This document shows, piece by piece, positions 7,651-14,949 of a DNA stretch of 32,544 nt. Source of the stretch: CAYNEI01 sp964396185 (GTDB lineage: Archaea; Thermoplasmatota; SW-10-69-26); contig CAYNEI010000025.1 of NCBI GenBank assembly GCA_964396185.1, forward strand, positions 1-32,544. The letters run 5' to 3'. A program made the translations under genes and the position numbers. The notes beneath the pieces were generated by a model, which saw only the letters and a program-made list of their open reading frames with translations, ran no database searches and had not been told where the DNA came from. The stretch's first letter is position 1. Each line of letters opens with the position of its first letter.

Positions 7651-9548
7651 TCGCGGTTCTGCTGCTCGTGACGAGCGCGTGGACCGGGTGCATCGGGTTC
7701 GGCGGGGACACCGTAACGGACACCGAGGCCGACGACGATCCAGACACCGCCTCCATCACCCCCTCCACCGAGGACGAGGCTGCAAGCACAGGTGACTCCG
7801 GCCCGCCCCAGACAGGAGAGGAAGAGGTCGCGCGGGCCCCGCCACCCCCGCAGACCCTCCAGGTCGACCCTCTCCAGCCAGGCAAGTTCCCCATCGCGTT
7901 GCTCCACTACGACTGGGGCTACACCATCGTCGACGACCCCGAGGCGGGCGTGAGCTACCCGGCCCAGCTCAACGGGTCCATCCATGTGCCCGAGGAGGGG
8001 GGCGGCCCGTTCCCCGTGGTCGTGCTCATGCACGGCCGGCACACCACGTGCCGGATCGCCGATGGCCCCGAGCGGCTGGGCACGACGGTGTGCCCGGAGC
8101 TCGAGCCCGTCACAGAGCCCATCGATAGCTACACCGGCTACCAGGCCCTGGCCCAGGCCCTGGCCACCAACGGCTTCATCGTGGCCAGCGTGGACGCCAA
8201 CGACGTCAACGACCGAGACAACGATCCCGCCATCGTCGGTGGCGATTTCGGCGCCACGGCCCGGGCCCAGCTCGTGATGCGCACCCTGGACCAGCTCGCT
8301 GCCTACGACGCCGGCAGCCAGCTGGCCGACCCCGTGGGCAGCGACACGCACCTGGCCGAGCTCCTGCGTGGCCGGGTGGACATGGAGCGCATCGGCCTCG
8401 TTGGCCACTCCCGCGGCGGCGAGGGCGTCGTGCGCGCGGTCACGTACGCTGACGAGCGCGAGGAGGGCGAGGCCCACGACCTCGACGCGGTGTTCGCCAT
8501 CGCGCCCACGGACTTCAACGACCTCGCCGCGCCCGGCGTCTCGCTCGCCGTGCTTCTACCTTACTGCGACGGGGACGTCTCGAACCTGTGGGGGGCCCAC
8601 ATCTTCGACCGGACCCGCGCGCTGGCCGGCGCCCAGGACGGCGAGCGCTACCAGTTCCTGGCCATGGGCTCCAACCACAACTACTACAACACCCAGTGGC
8701 CCCAGGATGATGCCGCCTGGATGGACGACACCTACTGCGCCACGCCAGCCAAGGACGGCGGTGGACGCCTGAGCCAAGCCGACCAGCACCAGCAGGGAGC
8801 GGCACTCATCTCAGCCTTCCTGCGCGCCCAGCTCACAGGCGACCACGCGTTCCGGGCCTGGCTCACCGGCCAAGCCCTCCCCCCAGCAAGCGCTTGCCCA
8901 CAAGAGCGGTCCCCCTGCCCGGGCCTGGTCCACGCCACCCACCACCCCACAAGCCAGAACCGGTTGATGATCGAAGACGGAGCGGGGTCCAACGTGCTCG
9001 AGGAGAACGACCTGGGCGGCGCTGTCACGCTCTCCGGCTTCAAGGACGCAGATGGTTGTAGGCCATCCGATTGCCCGAGCCAGCCCAACCGACAGCTCAC
9101 CCACCAGCTCACCCTGACATGGGAGGACAACGCCACCTACCACCTTGAGATCCCGCCGGGCCAGGGCGATGCCAGCGACTTCGATGCCATCCAGGTGCGC
9201 GTGGGCGTGAACTTCCGAGACGAGCTCAACCCAGCCACCAGCCAGGACCTGGCCCTCGTCCTCGCGGATGCCACCGGCGCGTGGGCCCGGGTGAACGTCT
9301 CAGACTGGAGCCAGGCGCTCTTCCACCCGCCCGGCACCGATGACCGCGAGCCTGGCGTGGAGGGCGAGGGTGTCTTCGGCCAGGACCTCGAAGACATCGA
9401 CAACGCCAAGGTCACGCTCAACGCCGTGCGCGTCCCCCTGGGGGCTTTCCTCGGCGTCGACACGAGCCAGCTGGCCAGCCTCACCCTCTCCTTCGACCGC
9501 ACCCCCACCGGCAGCATCCAGTTGGCTGACCTCATGCTGGTGCGGTGA
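7638..9548 (+). CDS. Secreted alpha/beta-hydrolase lipoprotein
   Basis: The 636-residue product has a lipoprotein signal (lipobox WTGC, Cys18) and an acidic, Ser/Thr/Pro-rich linker to about residue 75. The catalytic domain shows an oxyanion-type MHGRH (131-135), the nucleophile elbow GHSRGG (Ser258), an acid candidate at Asp311/Asp313 (YCDGDVSN) and a His candidate at 347 (GSNHNYYN). It is followed from about residue 455 by a beta-rich domain that resembles carbohydrate-binding or galactose-binding modules, including a long TWEDNATYHLEI-type strand region. An extracellular esterase or cutinase/acetyl-esterase role is plausible, but the substrate is unknown. The reading frame is open back through the N run; the start at 7638 is fixed by the signal peptide and promoter. 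Its stop overlaps the next gene by 4 bp. Confidence 0.82.
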   Translation: MRGWIAVLLLVTSAWTGCIGFGGDTVTDTEADDDPDTASITPSTEDEAASTGDSGPPQTGEEEVARAPPPPQTLQVDPLQPGKFPIALLHYDWGYTIVDDPEAGVSYPAQLNGSIHVPEEGGGPFPVVVLMHGRHTTCRIADGPERLGTTVCPELEPVTEPIDSYTGYQALAQALATNGFIVASVDANDVNDRDNDPAIVGGDFGATARAQLVMRTLDQLAAYDAGSQLADPVGSDTHLAELLRGRVDMERIGLVGHSRGGEGVVRAVTYADEREEGEAHDLDAVFAIAPTDFNDLAAPGVSLAVLLPYCDGDVSNLWGAHIFDRTRALAGAQDGERYQFLAMGSNHNYYNTQWPQDDAAWMDDTYCATPAKDGGGRLSQADQHQQGAALISAFLRAQLTGDHAFRAWLTGQALPPASACPQERSPCPGLVHATHHPTSQNRLMIEDGAGSNVLEENDLGGAVTLSGFKDADGCRPSDCPSQPNRQLTHQLTLTWEDNATYHLEIPPGQGDASDFDAIQVRVGVNFRDELNPATSQDLALVLADATGAWARVNVSDWSQALFHPPGTDDREPGVEGEGVFGQDLEDIDNAKVTLNAVRVPLGAFLGVDTSQLASLTLSFDRTPTGSIQLADLMLVR

Positions 9549-10525
9549 TCCCCGTGGTGAACTGGCTCCCTGGCGTTGGCTTGGCCGGAGGCGTCCTCTT
9601 GGTCATCGCCGCGCTCGTCATGGTCCTCATCCTGGCCACCCGCCTCAGCGCCGACCGCTACGCCGCCGACCATCCACCACGGGGCAAGGTGCTCGAGGTC
9701 GGCGGTGTCCGAACCCACGTGCTCCGGGGTGGCCAGGGGCCACCCGTGGTGCTGCTCCATGGCCTCAACGGGGTGCTCGAGGACTTCACCGGCGCGCTCA
9801 TCGATCGGCTCGCCGAGAACCACGAGATCGTGGCCTTCGACCGGCCAGGCTACGGGCACAGCGAGCCCGCCCCTGATCTGGCAGACCCAAGACGCCAGGC
9901 GGACTGGATCGTGGAGCTCTTCGACGAGCTCGGCCTCGAGAAGCCCCTGGTGGTGGGTCACTCCCTGGGCGGTGGCTTGGCCACCATGCTGGCCGTCCAC
10001 CACCCGGACCGGGTGCGCGGGCTCGTGTTGCTGGCCCCGTACGTCTACCCGTACAGCGAACCGGACGGTTGGATCCACAACCTTCCGGATCTGCCCCTTC
10101 TCCGCTCGACCATCGGCCACCTCTTCCTGCTCCCCGTGGGCCGGCTGATCGGTCCATCCATCGTGCGAGCTAGCTTCCATCCTGAAGAGATCCCGGAGGG
10201 CTACCAGGCCCGTTGGAGCAGCCGGACTTTGCGCCCGAACCACTTCGATACGATCATCGGCGAGGTGCGGGCCATCGACCCGGCGCTCATGCAGGTGGTG
10301 GACCGCTACCACGACATCGAGGTGCCGGTCACCATCCTGGCCGGGGAGGAGGACCAGTCCGTGGACTCCGTGGCCAACGCCCAGCGCCTCATCGAGGTCT
10401 TGCCGGAGGCAGAGCTGGTGTGGCTTGAGGATGCTGGGCACATGATCCCGTGGACCCGGCCGGAGCTCGTTGCCGACGCCGTGGATGGGGTGGAGAAGCG
10501 GGCGGGTGCGCTGAGCGAGAGATAA
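9545..10525 (+). CDS. Membrane-anchored alpha/beta hydrolase
   Basis: This 326-residue protein has one N-terminal transmembrane helix (about residues 9-32) followed by a compact alpha/beta-hydrolase fold. Visible motifs are LLHGLNG (oxyanion, 70-76), FDRPGYGHS (98-106), the nucleophile elbow GHSLGG (Ser140), the acid in EEDQSVD (Asp270 or Asp274) and the catalytic His299 in DAGHMIPW. It starts with GTG at 9545, overlapping the TGA of the upstream lipoprotein hydrolase (GTGA), so the two are probably translationally coupled. The pair may act in sequence on an ester or amide at the cell surface; this is inference. Its TAA stop lies inside the 17-bp inverted repeat that begins at 10524. Confidence 0.88.
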   Translation: MIPVVNWLPGVGLAGGVLLVIAALVMVLILATRLSADRYAADHPPRGKVLEVGGVRTHVLRGGQGPPVVLLHGLNGVLEDFTGALIDRLAENHEIVAFDRPGYGHSEPAPDLADPRRQADWIVELFDELGLEKPLVVGHSLGGGLATMLAVHHPDRVRGLVLLAPYVYPYSEPDGWIHNLPDLPLLRSTIGHLFLLPVGRLIGPSIVRASFHPEEIPEGYQARWSSRTLRPNHFDTIIGEVRAIDPALMQVVDRYHDIEVPVTILAGEEDQSVDSVANAQRLIEVLPEAELVWLEDAGHMIPWTRPELVADAVDGVEKRAGALSER

Positions 10526-10683
10526 CCTCGATCACGAAGACGACGAAGGAGCTCGAAGGGCACGAAGGCGGACGGGCGAGGCTGCTTGAGTGTCCAGGGC
10601 TGCGCCGTCGAGGTGGACCAGCCGACCATAGCCAGTGTTCCTTAGAGCCCTTGGTGCCCCCTTCGAGCCCTTCGTGATCTAGG
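10526..10683. repeat. Intergenic palindromic element C
   Basis: Ends pair over 14 bp with one mismatch (10526-10539 with 10670-10683), including a perfect GATCACGAAG/CTTCGTGATC. Left-arm units are CACGAAGA, CGACGAAGGA, CTCGAAGGG and CACGAAGG; the right arm has GGTGCCCCCTTCGAGCCCTT. About 70 bp of unrelated sequence separates the arms. It lies between the 3' ends of two convergent genes. Confidence 0.75.
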
Positions 10684-10692
10684 TCGTTGGCC

Positions 10693-11193
10693 CTAAGCGA
10701 TCCGATCCTCGCCCAGGCTCTTGACCCAGTACTCGCTCTTGGCCGAGAAACCCTCGCGCTCGTAGAGCCGCTTGGCCGGGTTCTCATCCAGCACCTCCAG
10801 GCTCATCCGGCAGCACCCCTGCTGGCGGGCCAGCACCTCAGCCGAGCGCAACAGCCGCGCACCCACGCCCTGGCCGCGGTGCGCCTCGAGCACCGCCAGA
10901 TCGTGGACGTTGAGCACGGGCGCCGCGTTGAACGCACTGAACGAGCGGATGCTCGTGAGCAGCCCCACGGGCCCATCGTCCTGGGAGATGGCGAGCAGGA
11001 CCTCGATGCCGCCGTGCGCGCGCATGGCGGCCACGAGGCTGGCCTCCACGTCGTCTGAGAGGCCTTGGCCTCCGCCCATGGGATCGCGGGCGTAAGCGTC
11101 GGTCAAGTCCACGATGGCCTGGGCATCCAAGGGGTCGTCCAGGTCGGCCAGGCGGACGGTCACGGGATCGTCGGGGGGAACCACGGAGACCAC
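10693..11193 (-). CDS. GNAT family N-acetyltransferase
   Basis: The up to 166-residue product shows the acetyl-CoA binding motif A of GNAT enzymes, VLEAHRGQGVGARLLRSAE, preceded by the strand LNVHDLAV, and the C-terminal motif B segment ENPAKRLYEREGFSAKSEYW. The acceptor substrate is unknown. Three GTG starts are in frame: 11193, 11184 and 11163. The box CCTTTGTACCCC (minus strand, 11205-11216) is best spaced for 11184, while the family-like beginning TVRLADLDD favours 11163. The first codons overlap the left arm of element D, and the whole gene sits inside the 17-bp inverted repeat, so it may have travelled with these elements. Confidence 0.82.
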   Translation of the reverse strand: MVSVVPPDDPVTVRLADLDDPLDAQAIVDLTDAYARDPMGGGQGLSDDVEASLVAAMRAHGGIEVLLAISQDDGPVGLLTSIRSFSAFNAAPVLNVHDLAVLEAHRGQGVGARLLRSAEVLARQQGCCRMSLEVLDENPAKRLYEREGFSAKSEYWVKSLGEDRIA

Positions 11194-11345
11194 GAGGCCA
11201 CGGAGGGGTACAAAGGTTGCTCCTCAGCTACGCCACACCAACTCGGTTCGAGGATACCCTAGGATCGCATCGGGGAAGAGCCGGACCAGATCCATCTTCT
11301 CTTGGAGCCCTTCGTGCCTCCTTGGAGCTCTTCGTGATCGAGGTT
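11179..11345. repeat. Intergenic palindromic element D
   Basis: The left arm (11179-11216) contains AACCACGGAGACCACGAGGCC and CACGGAGG; the right arm (11298-11345) contains CTTGGAGCCCTTCGTGCC and TCCTTGGAGCTCTTCGTGATCGAGG, roughly complementary but diverged. The right end matches the left end of element C in inverted orientation over 17 bp. The element sits between two divergent genes, so a terminator role is excluded for this copy. Confidence 0.65.
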
Positions 11346-11362
11346 GTCACCAGTCGACAACA

Positions 11363-11376
11363 ACGTTCATGACCCC
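11363..11376 (+). promoter_or_regulatory. Candidate promoter of the LVIVD lipoprotein
   Basis: ACGTTCATGACCCC is centred about 27 bp upstream of the ATG at 11396 and matches the TTnGACCCC form of the local promoter box. This implies that the ATG at 11369, inside the box, is not the start. Confidence 0.45.
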
Positions 11377-11395
11377 CACCCGGCCTCCCTCACCG

Positions 11396-12985
11396 ATGCG
11401 AACGCTGGTCATCGCGCTGCTCCTGCTCACCACGGCCTTCGTCGGCTGCCTCGGCGACGGCGACGACGCCGGTACGGATCCGAGCACGCCCCCCGTGAAC
11501 GAGACGGTGGCCACCTGGCCCGAGGAGGCGCTGCCGTTCGGCGACGGTCACGACCACGAGGACCCCAGCCACCACCGCAACCTCTCCACGCCGAACTTCC
11601 AGGTGCTCGGCTGGGATCCCCTCGTGACCGAGCACCACGGCTCGACCAGCGGCGACCACCTCTGCGGCGAGATCGCGACAGAGGGCGAGCGCCAGCTCGC
11701 GGTCACCCACTCGTGGGGCACGGACGTGGCGCTCATCGTCTCGGACGTGACCGATCCGGCCAGCCCGGAGAAGCTGGGCGAGCTCGTGCTCCCTTTCACC
11801 CTCACCTACGACGTCGCCGTCACGCCGGATGGCGCGTATGCGATCCTGGGCACGGTGCGCACCAGCCAACCGGATGCGATCCCCTCGATCCCCCCGCTGA
11901 CGGCGGATGCGCCGTTCCCCGGTGCGACGTGGCGCGACGCTTGCACGGGTGAAGAGCACCCGGTCCCGGTCACGATCCAGCAAGGGCCCGAGGACAACGT
12001 CCCGTACGCCAGTGGGCTCGTGCTCGTCGACCTCAGCGATCCCAGCGACCCGAGCGTGGCTGACTACATGCCCATGCCGAGCAACGGCGCGCATAGCGTC
12101 TTCGCTACCGAGATCGACGGCACCTACCACGTGCTTGGCGGCATCACGAACGGCGAGCATACGGCCAGCTACTTCGAGATGGCCACCATCACCAACGGGC
12201 CTCGCGGGCCTCAGTTCGACCACCTGGCCCTACACACCAGCGAGCAGGTCGGGCCCGCCCCCTCGGGCCCGCTGTCCAACGGGCACGTGGACGGTTGGAT
12301 CCAGGAGCACCCGGTCACAGGCGAGGTGCTCTATCACCTGGCCAACTGGAACGGTGGCTACCGCATCGTGCGCGTGGATGGGCCCCAGGAGGTCACGGTG
12401 CTCTCGGACTGGAGCGACTACGACGAGGGTGCCGGGTCCGGCATGACGGGGCAGTACCACGGGGCCTACCCCATCGATGGCCTGTGGGACGACCGGCACT
12501 ACACCTTCGTGGGCCAGGAGATCGTCGCGCATCCGACGAGCCGGCCCAGCGGCCAGGTCGTGGTCTTCGACACCACCGACCCTGAGAACATCGAGCCCGT
12601 GGCCCGCTGGACGCTACCCCAGGACGTGGAGTGGGGCGGCGGGCTCATGTTCAGCACCCACTACTTCACCATCGACGAAGAGCGCCGCCTCGGCTTCATC
12701 AGCATGTACCACGGCGGCGTGTGGGCCTTCGAGGCCGACCCGGCCACAGGGCCGGAGTTGGAGACGCTGGGTGTCTTCATCCCGGACCAGGACAACCCGG
12801 ATCGACCCCCGCGGGACCTGGGTCGGTTCCACTGGACCCCCACGGTGCTCGACGTGCTCCAGCTCCCCAGCGGCGAGCTGGTGAGCTGGGATACGACCAC
12901 GGGCCTCTACCTGCTCAGCTTCGACGAGACGATGGATGTGCCGAGGCCGGACGCCTGGACGCAGGATGCTTGGATCGGGGAGTGA
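11396..12985 (+). CDS. LVIVD-repeat beta-propeller lipoprotein
   Basis: The 529-residue product has a Sec lipoprotein signal (lipobox FVGC, Cys18), an acidic linker and a His-rich stretch (GDGHDHEDPSHHRN) that might bind metal. The body contains recurring LVIVD-like blades of the type (I/V)-x-D-x-(S/T)-D-P-x-x-P: VSDVTDPASPEKLGEL, LVDLSDPSDPSVADY and VFDTTDPENIEPVAR. Such proteins are surface-exposed beta-propellers, common in secreted or lipid-anchored form in archaea and bacteria; their ligands are mostly unknown. The start at 11396 is chosen because it begins the signal peptide and is placed correctly behind the promoter box. An enzymatic role cannot be supported. Confidence 0.82.
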   Translation: MRTLVIALLLLTTAFVGCLGDGDDAGTDPSTPPVNETVATWPEEALPFGDGHDHEDPSHHRNLSTPNFQVLGWDPLVTEHHGSTSGDHLCGEIATEGERQLAVTHSWGTDVALIVSDVTDPASPEKLGELVLPFTLTYDVAVTPDGAYAILGTVRTSQPDAIPSIPPLTADAPFPGATWRDACTGEEHPVPVTIQQGPEDNVPYASGLVLVDLSDPSDPSVADYMPMPSNGAHSVFATEIDGTYHVLGGITNGEHTASYFEMATITNGPRGPQFDHLALHTSEQVGPAPSGPLSNGHVDGWIQEHPVTGEVLYHLANWNGGYRIVRVDGPQEVTVLSDWSDYDEGAGSGMTGQYHGAYPIDGLWDDRHYTFVGQEIVAHPTSRPSGQVVVFDTTDPENIEPVARWTLPQDVEWGGGLMFSTHYFTIDEERRLGFISMYHGGVWAFEADPATGPELETLGVFIPDQDNPDRPPRDLGRFHWTPTVLDVLQLPSGELVSWDTTTGLYLLSFDETMDVPRPDAWTQDAWIGE

Positions 12986-13133
12986 GGCCTTTCTGGGCCG
13001 GCGTTCGTTCGGGCCCGGCCTGGTTCGACCGTACCGAAGGGGCTAGACCCACCGGAGGCCCGCGGGGAGAGGGCAGCTTGACATGTGGGGCCACCGCAAG
13101 GCTCATGGCCCCAGAGGGCCGAATGGGGCCTGC

Positions 13134-13637
13134 ATGCCCGTGGACCCAGAGACGTTCATCGACGACGCGAGCTCGCGTCTGGAGGAGGATCGCGAGGCGA
13201 CCGAGGCGCTCCTTGGCGCGGTCCTGAAGACGCTGGGCGAACGGCTCACCTTCGAGCAGGGTCGGAAAGTCGCCGCCACGTTGCCCGAGGAGCTGGGCGG
13301 CCTCCTTCTGGTCCCCAAGGCCGGCCAAGGGTTCAGCCAGGAGGAGTTCCTGGAACGGGTGGCCGAGCGGACAGACGTGGACCCCGAGACCGTCGAGGAG
13401 GACGCGCGCGTGGTTCTCTCGATGGTGGGCGAGGCCTTGCCCAGCGACGTGCTCGGCAAGGTCCGAGACCAACTGCCCGACGATCTGGCAGCCTTCTTGG
13501 GCCCGATGCCCGGGCGCGATCAGCCACACCCGGTCAAGCAACGCGAGGGAACCTACACCCACCAGCCCACCAACAAGGAGGGGCAGCGGGCCGGCAAGGA
13601 CCACACCCCGCGGTACGGGCAGCAAGGGGCGCGATGA
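13134..13637 (+). CDS. DUF2267 family protein
   Basis: This 167-residue soluble protein matches the DUF2267 pattern: two helical repeats, the first with AVLKTLGERLTFEQGRKVAATLPEEL (about residues 29-54), the second with FSQEEFLERVAERTDVDPETVEEDARVVL and VRDQLPDDLAAFLGPM. The C-terminal 40 residues are hydrophilic, rich in Gln, Lys and His, and probably disordered. The molecular function of the family is unknown. The ATG at 13134 starts at the family consensus; a longer in-frame reading from 13083 lacks similarity and was not used. It lies 148 bp downstream of the beta-propeller gene and before the LemA pair. Confidence 0.85.
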   Translation: MPVDPETFIDDASSRLEEDREATEALLGAVLKTLGERLTFEQGRKVAATLPEELGGLLLVPKAGQGFSQEEFLERVAERTDVDPETVEEDARVVLSMVGEALPSDVLGKVRDQLPDDLAAFLGPMPGRDQPHPVKQREGTYTHQPTNKEGQRAGKDHTPRYGQQGAR

Positions 13638-13655
13638 GAGGGGCTGGCCTAACCC

Positions 13656-13671
13656 GAAACCCTTGACCTCC
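13656..13671 (+). promoter_or_regulatory. Candidate promoter of lemA
   Basis: GAAACCCTTGACCTCC is centred about 27 bp upstream of the GTG at 13691. The same CTTGACC core precedes the MNT gene at 31773 at the same distance, which supports it as a recurring promoter element. Confidence 0.5.
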
Positions 13672-13690
13672 CGGCCCGCCTTGGCTCGCC

Positions 13691-14263
13691 GTGGTCTCCC
13701 TCTGGACCATCGCGCTTGGCAGCCTCGCTGCGTTGATCACCCTGGTGGCCATCTACCAGTTCAACCGCATGGTGACCCTCCGCAACCGGTGCGAAGAGGC
13801 GTGGAGCAACGTGGACACCGAGCTCAAGCGCCGCTACGATCTCGTGCCCAACCTGGTCAAGACCGTCAAGGGGTACGCCCAGCACGAGCGCGATCTCATC
13901 GCCGAGGTCACCGAGGCCCGGGCCCGGGCGCTCACCGCCCACGACGGCGTGGACGCTCAGGCGCGCGAGGAGCACCGGCTCGCTCGCGGGCTTGAGCGGC
14001 TGCTCGCCGTGGCCGAGGACTACCCGGAGCTCCAGGCCAGCGACCAGTTCCTGGCCCTCCAGGAGGAGCTGGCCATCACCGAGGACCGCATCCAGGCAGC
14101 CAGGCGGTTCTACAACGGGAACGTGCGCGACTACCGCAACCACGTGCGCGGCTTCCCAGGCCTTGTCTTCGCCCGCGCCTTCGGGTTCGGGGAGCAGCCG
14201 TTCTTCGAGGTCGAGCCCCTCGGCCGTGAGCTACCCCGCGTCCGGGAGGTGAGCGGATCGTGA
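13691..14263 (+). CDS. lemA: LemA family membrane protein
   Basis: The 190-residue protein has an N-terminal transmembrane helix (about residues 5-22) and a helical LemA domain. Hallmarks are YQFNRMVTLRNRCEEAWSNVDTELKRRYDLVPNLV (about 22-56), YPELQASDQFLALQEEL (117-133) with ITEDRIQAARRFYNGNVRDYN-like spacing, and a FPGLVFARAFGF region near the end. LemA proteins are short extracytoplasmic or cytoplasmic helical bundles anchored in the membrane, of uncertain function, often encoded with a membrane partner. The GTG start follows a promoter box with no room for a ribosome binding site, suggesting a leaderless message. The next gene starts on its stop codon. Confidence 0.9.
   Translation: MVSLWTIALGSLAALITLVAIYQFNRMVTLRNRCEEAWSNVDTELKRRYDLVPNLVKTVKGYAQHERDLIAEVTEARARALTAHDGVDAQAREEHRLARGLERLLAVAEDYPELQASDQFLALQEELAITEDRIQAARRFYNGNVRDYRNHVRGFPGLVFARAFGFGEQPFFEVEPLGRELPRVREVSGS
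14245..14252 (+). promoter_or_regulatory. Strong Shine-Dalgarno site inside lemA
   Basis: GGAGGTGA lies 10 nt before the ATG at 14263 and fully matches the expected 16S rRNA 3' end. It decides ATG 14263 over the GTG at 14260 and shows that internal genes of operons use Shine-Dalgarno initiation while first genes appear leaderless. Confidence 0.65.
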
Positions 14264-14940
14264 TGGATTGGCTCCTCTTCGCCGGCTTCATCGCGCTGAT
14301 CGGCTTGCTCATCTGGCTCTACTTCTGGTGGGATCGCAAGCAGACCGAGAAGTGGGCCACGTACGCCAAACAACGTGGATGGCGCTTCACGGACAAGGAC
14401 GTCAGCGGCCGCCCGCAGCGCTACCGCGCCTTCGAGCCATTCGGCACCGGCCACTCGCGCTACACGCGCTGGGTGCTCTCCGGCAAGCTCGAGGATGGAT
14501 CCCCCTTCGAGATCTTCCACTACCACTACGCGATCACCACGAGCAACGGCAAGACGACGAGCACCCAGCACTACTGGTTCAAGATCTGCACCCTTGAGAT
14601 GCCCATCGAGGCGCCGGGCTTGGTCATCAAGGATGAGCACCTGGGCCACAAGCTCTTCGACGCCCTCGGAGGAGAGGACATCGATGTCGAGCACGACGCC
14701 TTCTCGCGCAAGTTCTGGGTGAAGTGCGAGGACAGGAAGTTCGCCTACGACGTGCTCCATGCCCCGATGATCGAGTTCCTCTTGCCCAAGGCGGGCTGGT
14801 TGTGGGAGTGGCGGGGCCGCACGCTCATGCTCATCGAGGAGGGGACCTTCGACACGGACGACTGCGACGAGCTGATCGAGCTGGTCTCCGGGTTCCGGGA
14901 GCGCTTGCCCCGGCATCTTATCGCCGGGCCACCCGGTTGA
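14263..14940 (+). CDS. LemA-associated membrane-anchored protein (DUF3137-like)
   Basis: The 225-residue product has one N-terminal transmembrane helix (about residues 4-22) ending in WWDRK, then a soluble domain. Features are RGWRFTDKD, FEPFGTGHSRYTRWVLSG, FEIFHYHYAITTSNGKT and FSRKFWVKCEDRKFAYDVLHAPM, a pattern I associate with DUF3137-like proteins in actinobacteria and other phyla; the domain assignment is tentative. Its start codon overlaps the stop of lemA by one base (TGATG), and the strong GGAGGTGA upstream implies co-translation. The close coupling suggests the two proteins act together at the membrane, but no activity is known. Confidence 0.75.
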   Translation: MDWLLFAGFIALIGLLIWLYFWWDRKQTEKWATYAKQRGWRFTDKDVSGRPQRYRAFEPFGTGHSRYTRWVLSGKLEDGSPFEIFHYHYAITTSNGKTTSTQHYWFKICTLEMPIEAPGLVIKDEHLGHKLFDALGGEDIDVEHDAFSRKFWVKCEDRKFAYDVLHAPMIEFLLPKAGWLWEWRGRTLMLIEEGTFDTDDCDELIELVSGFRERLPRHLIAGPPG

Positions 14941-14949
14941 GCCCAGCGC

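Larger units (their letters stand above)
10524..11345. repeat. 17-bp perfect inverted repeats bracketing the GNAT gene
   Basis: AACCTCGATCACGAAGA at 10524-10540 is repeated as its exact reverse complement at 11329-11345. The 822-bp segment between the outer ends contains elements C and D and one complete gene (GNAT acetyltransferase). The left repeat contains part of the TAA stop of the upstream hydrolase. No transposase is present, so this could be a non-autonomous cassette or two independently inserted palindromic elements with related ends. Confidence 0.6.
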
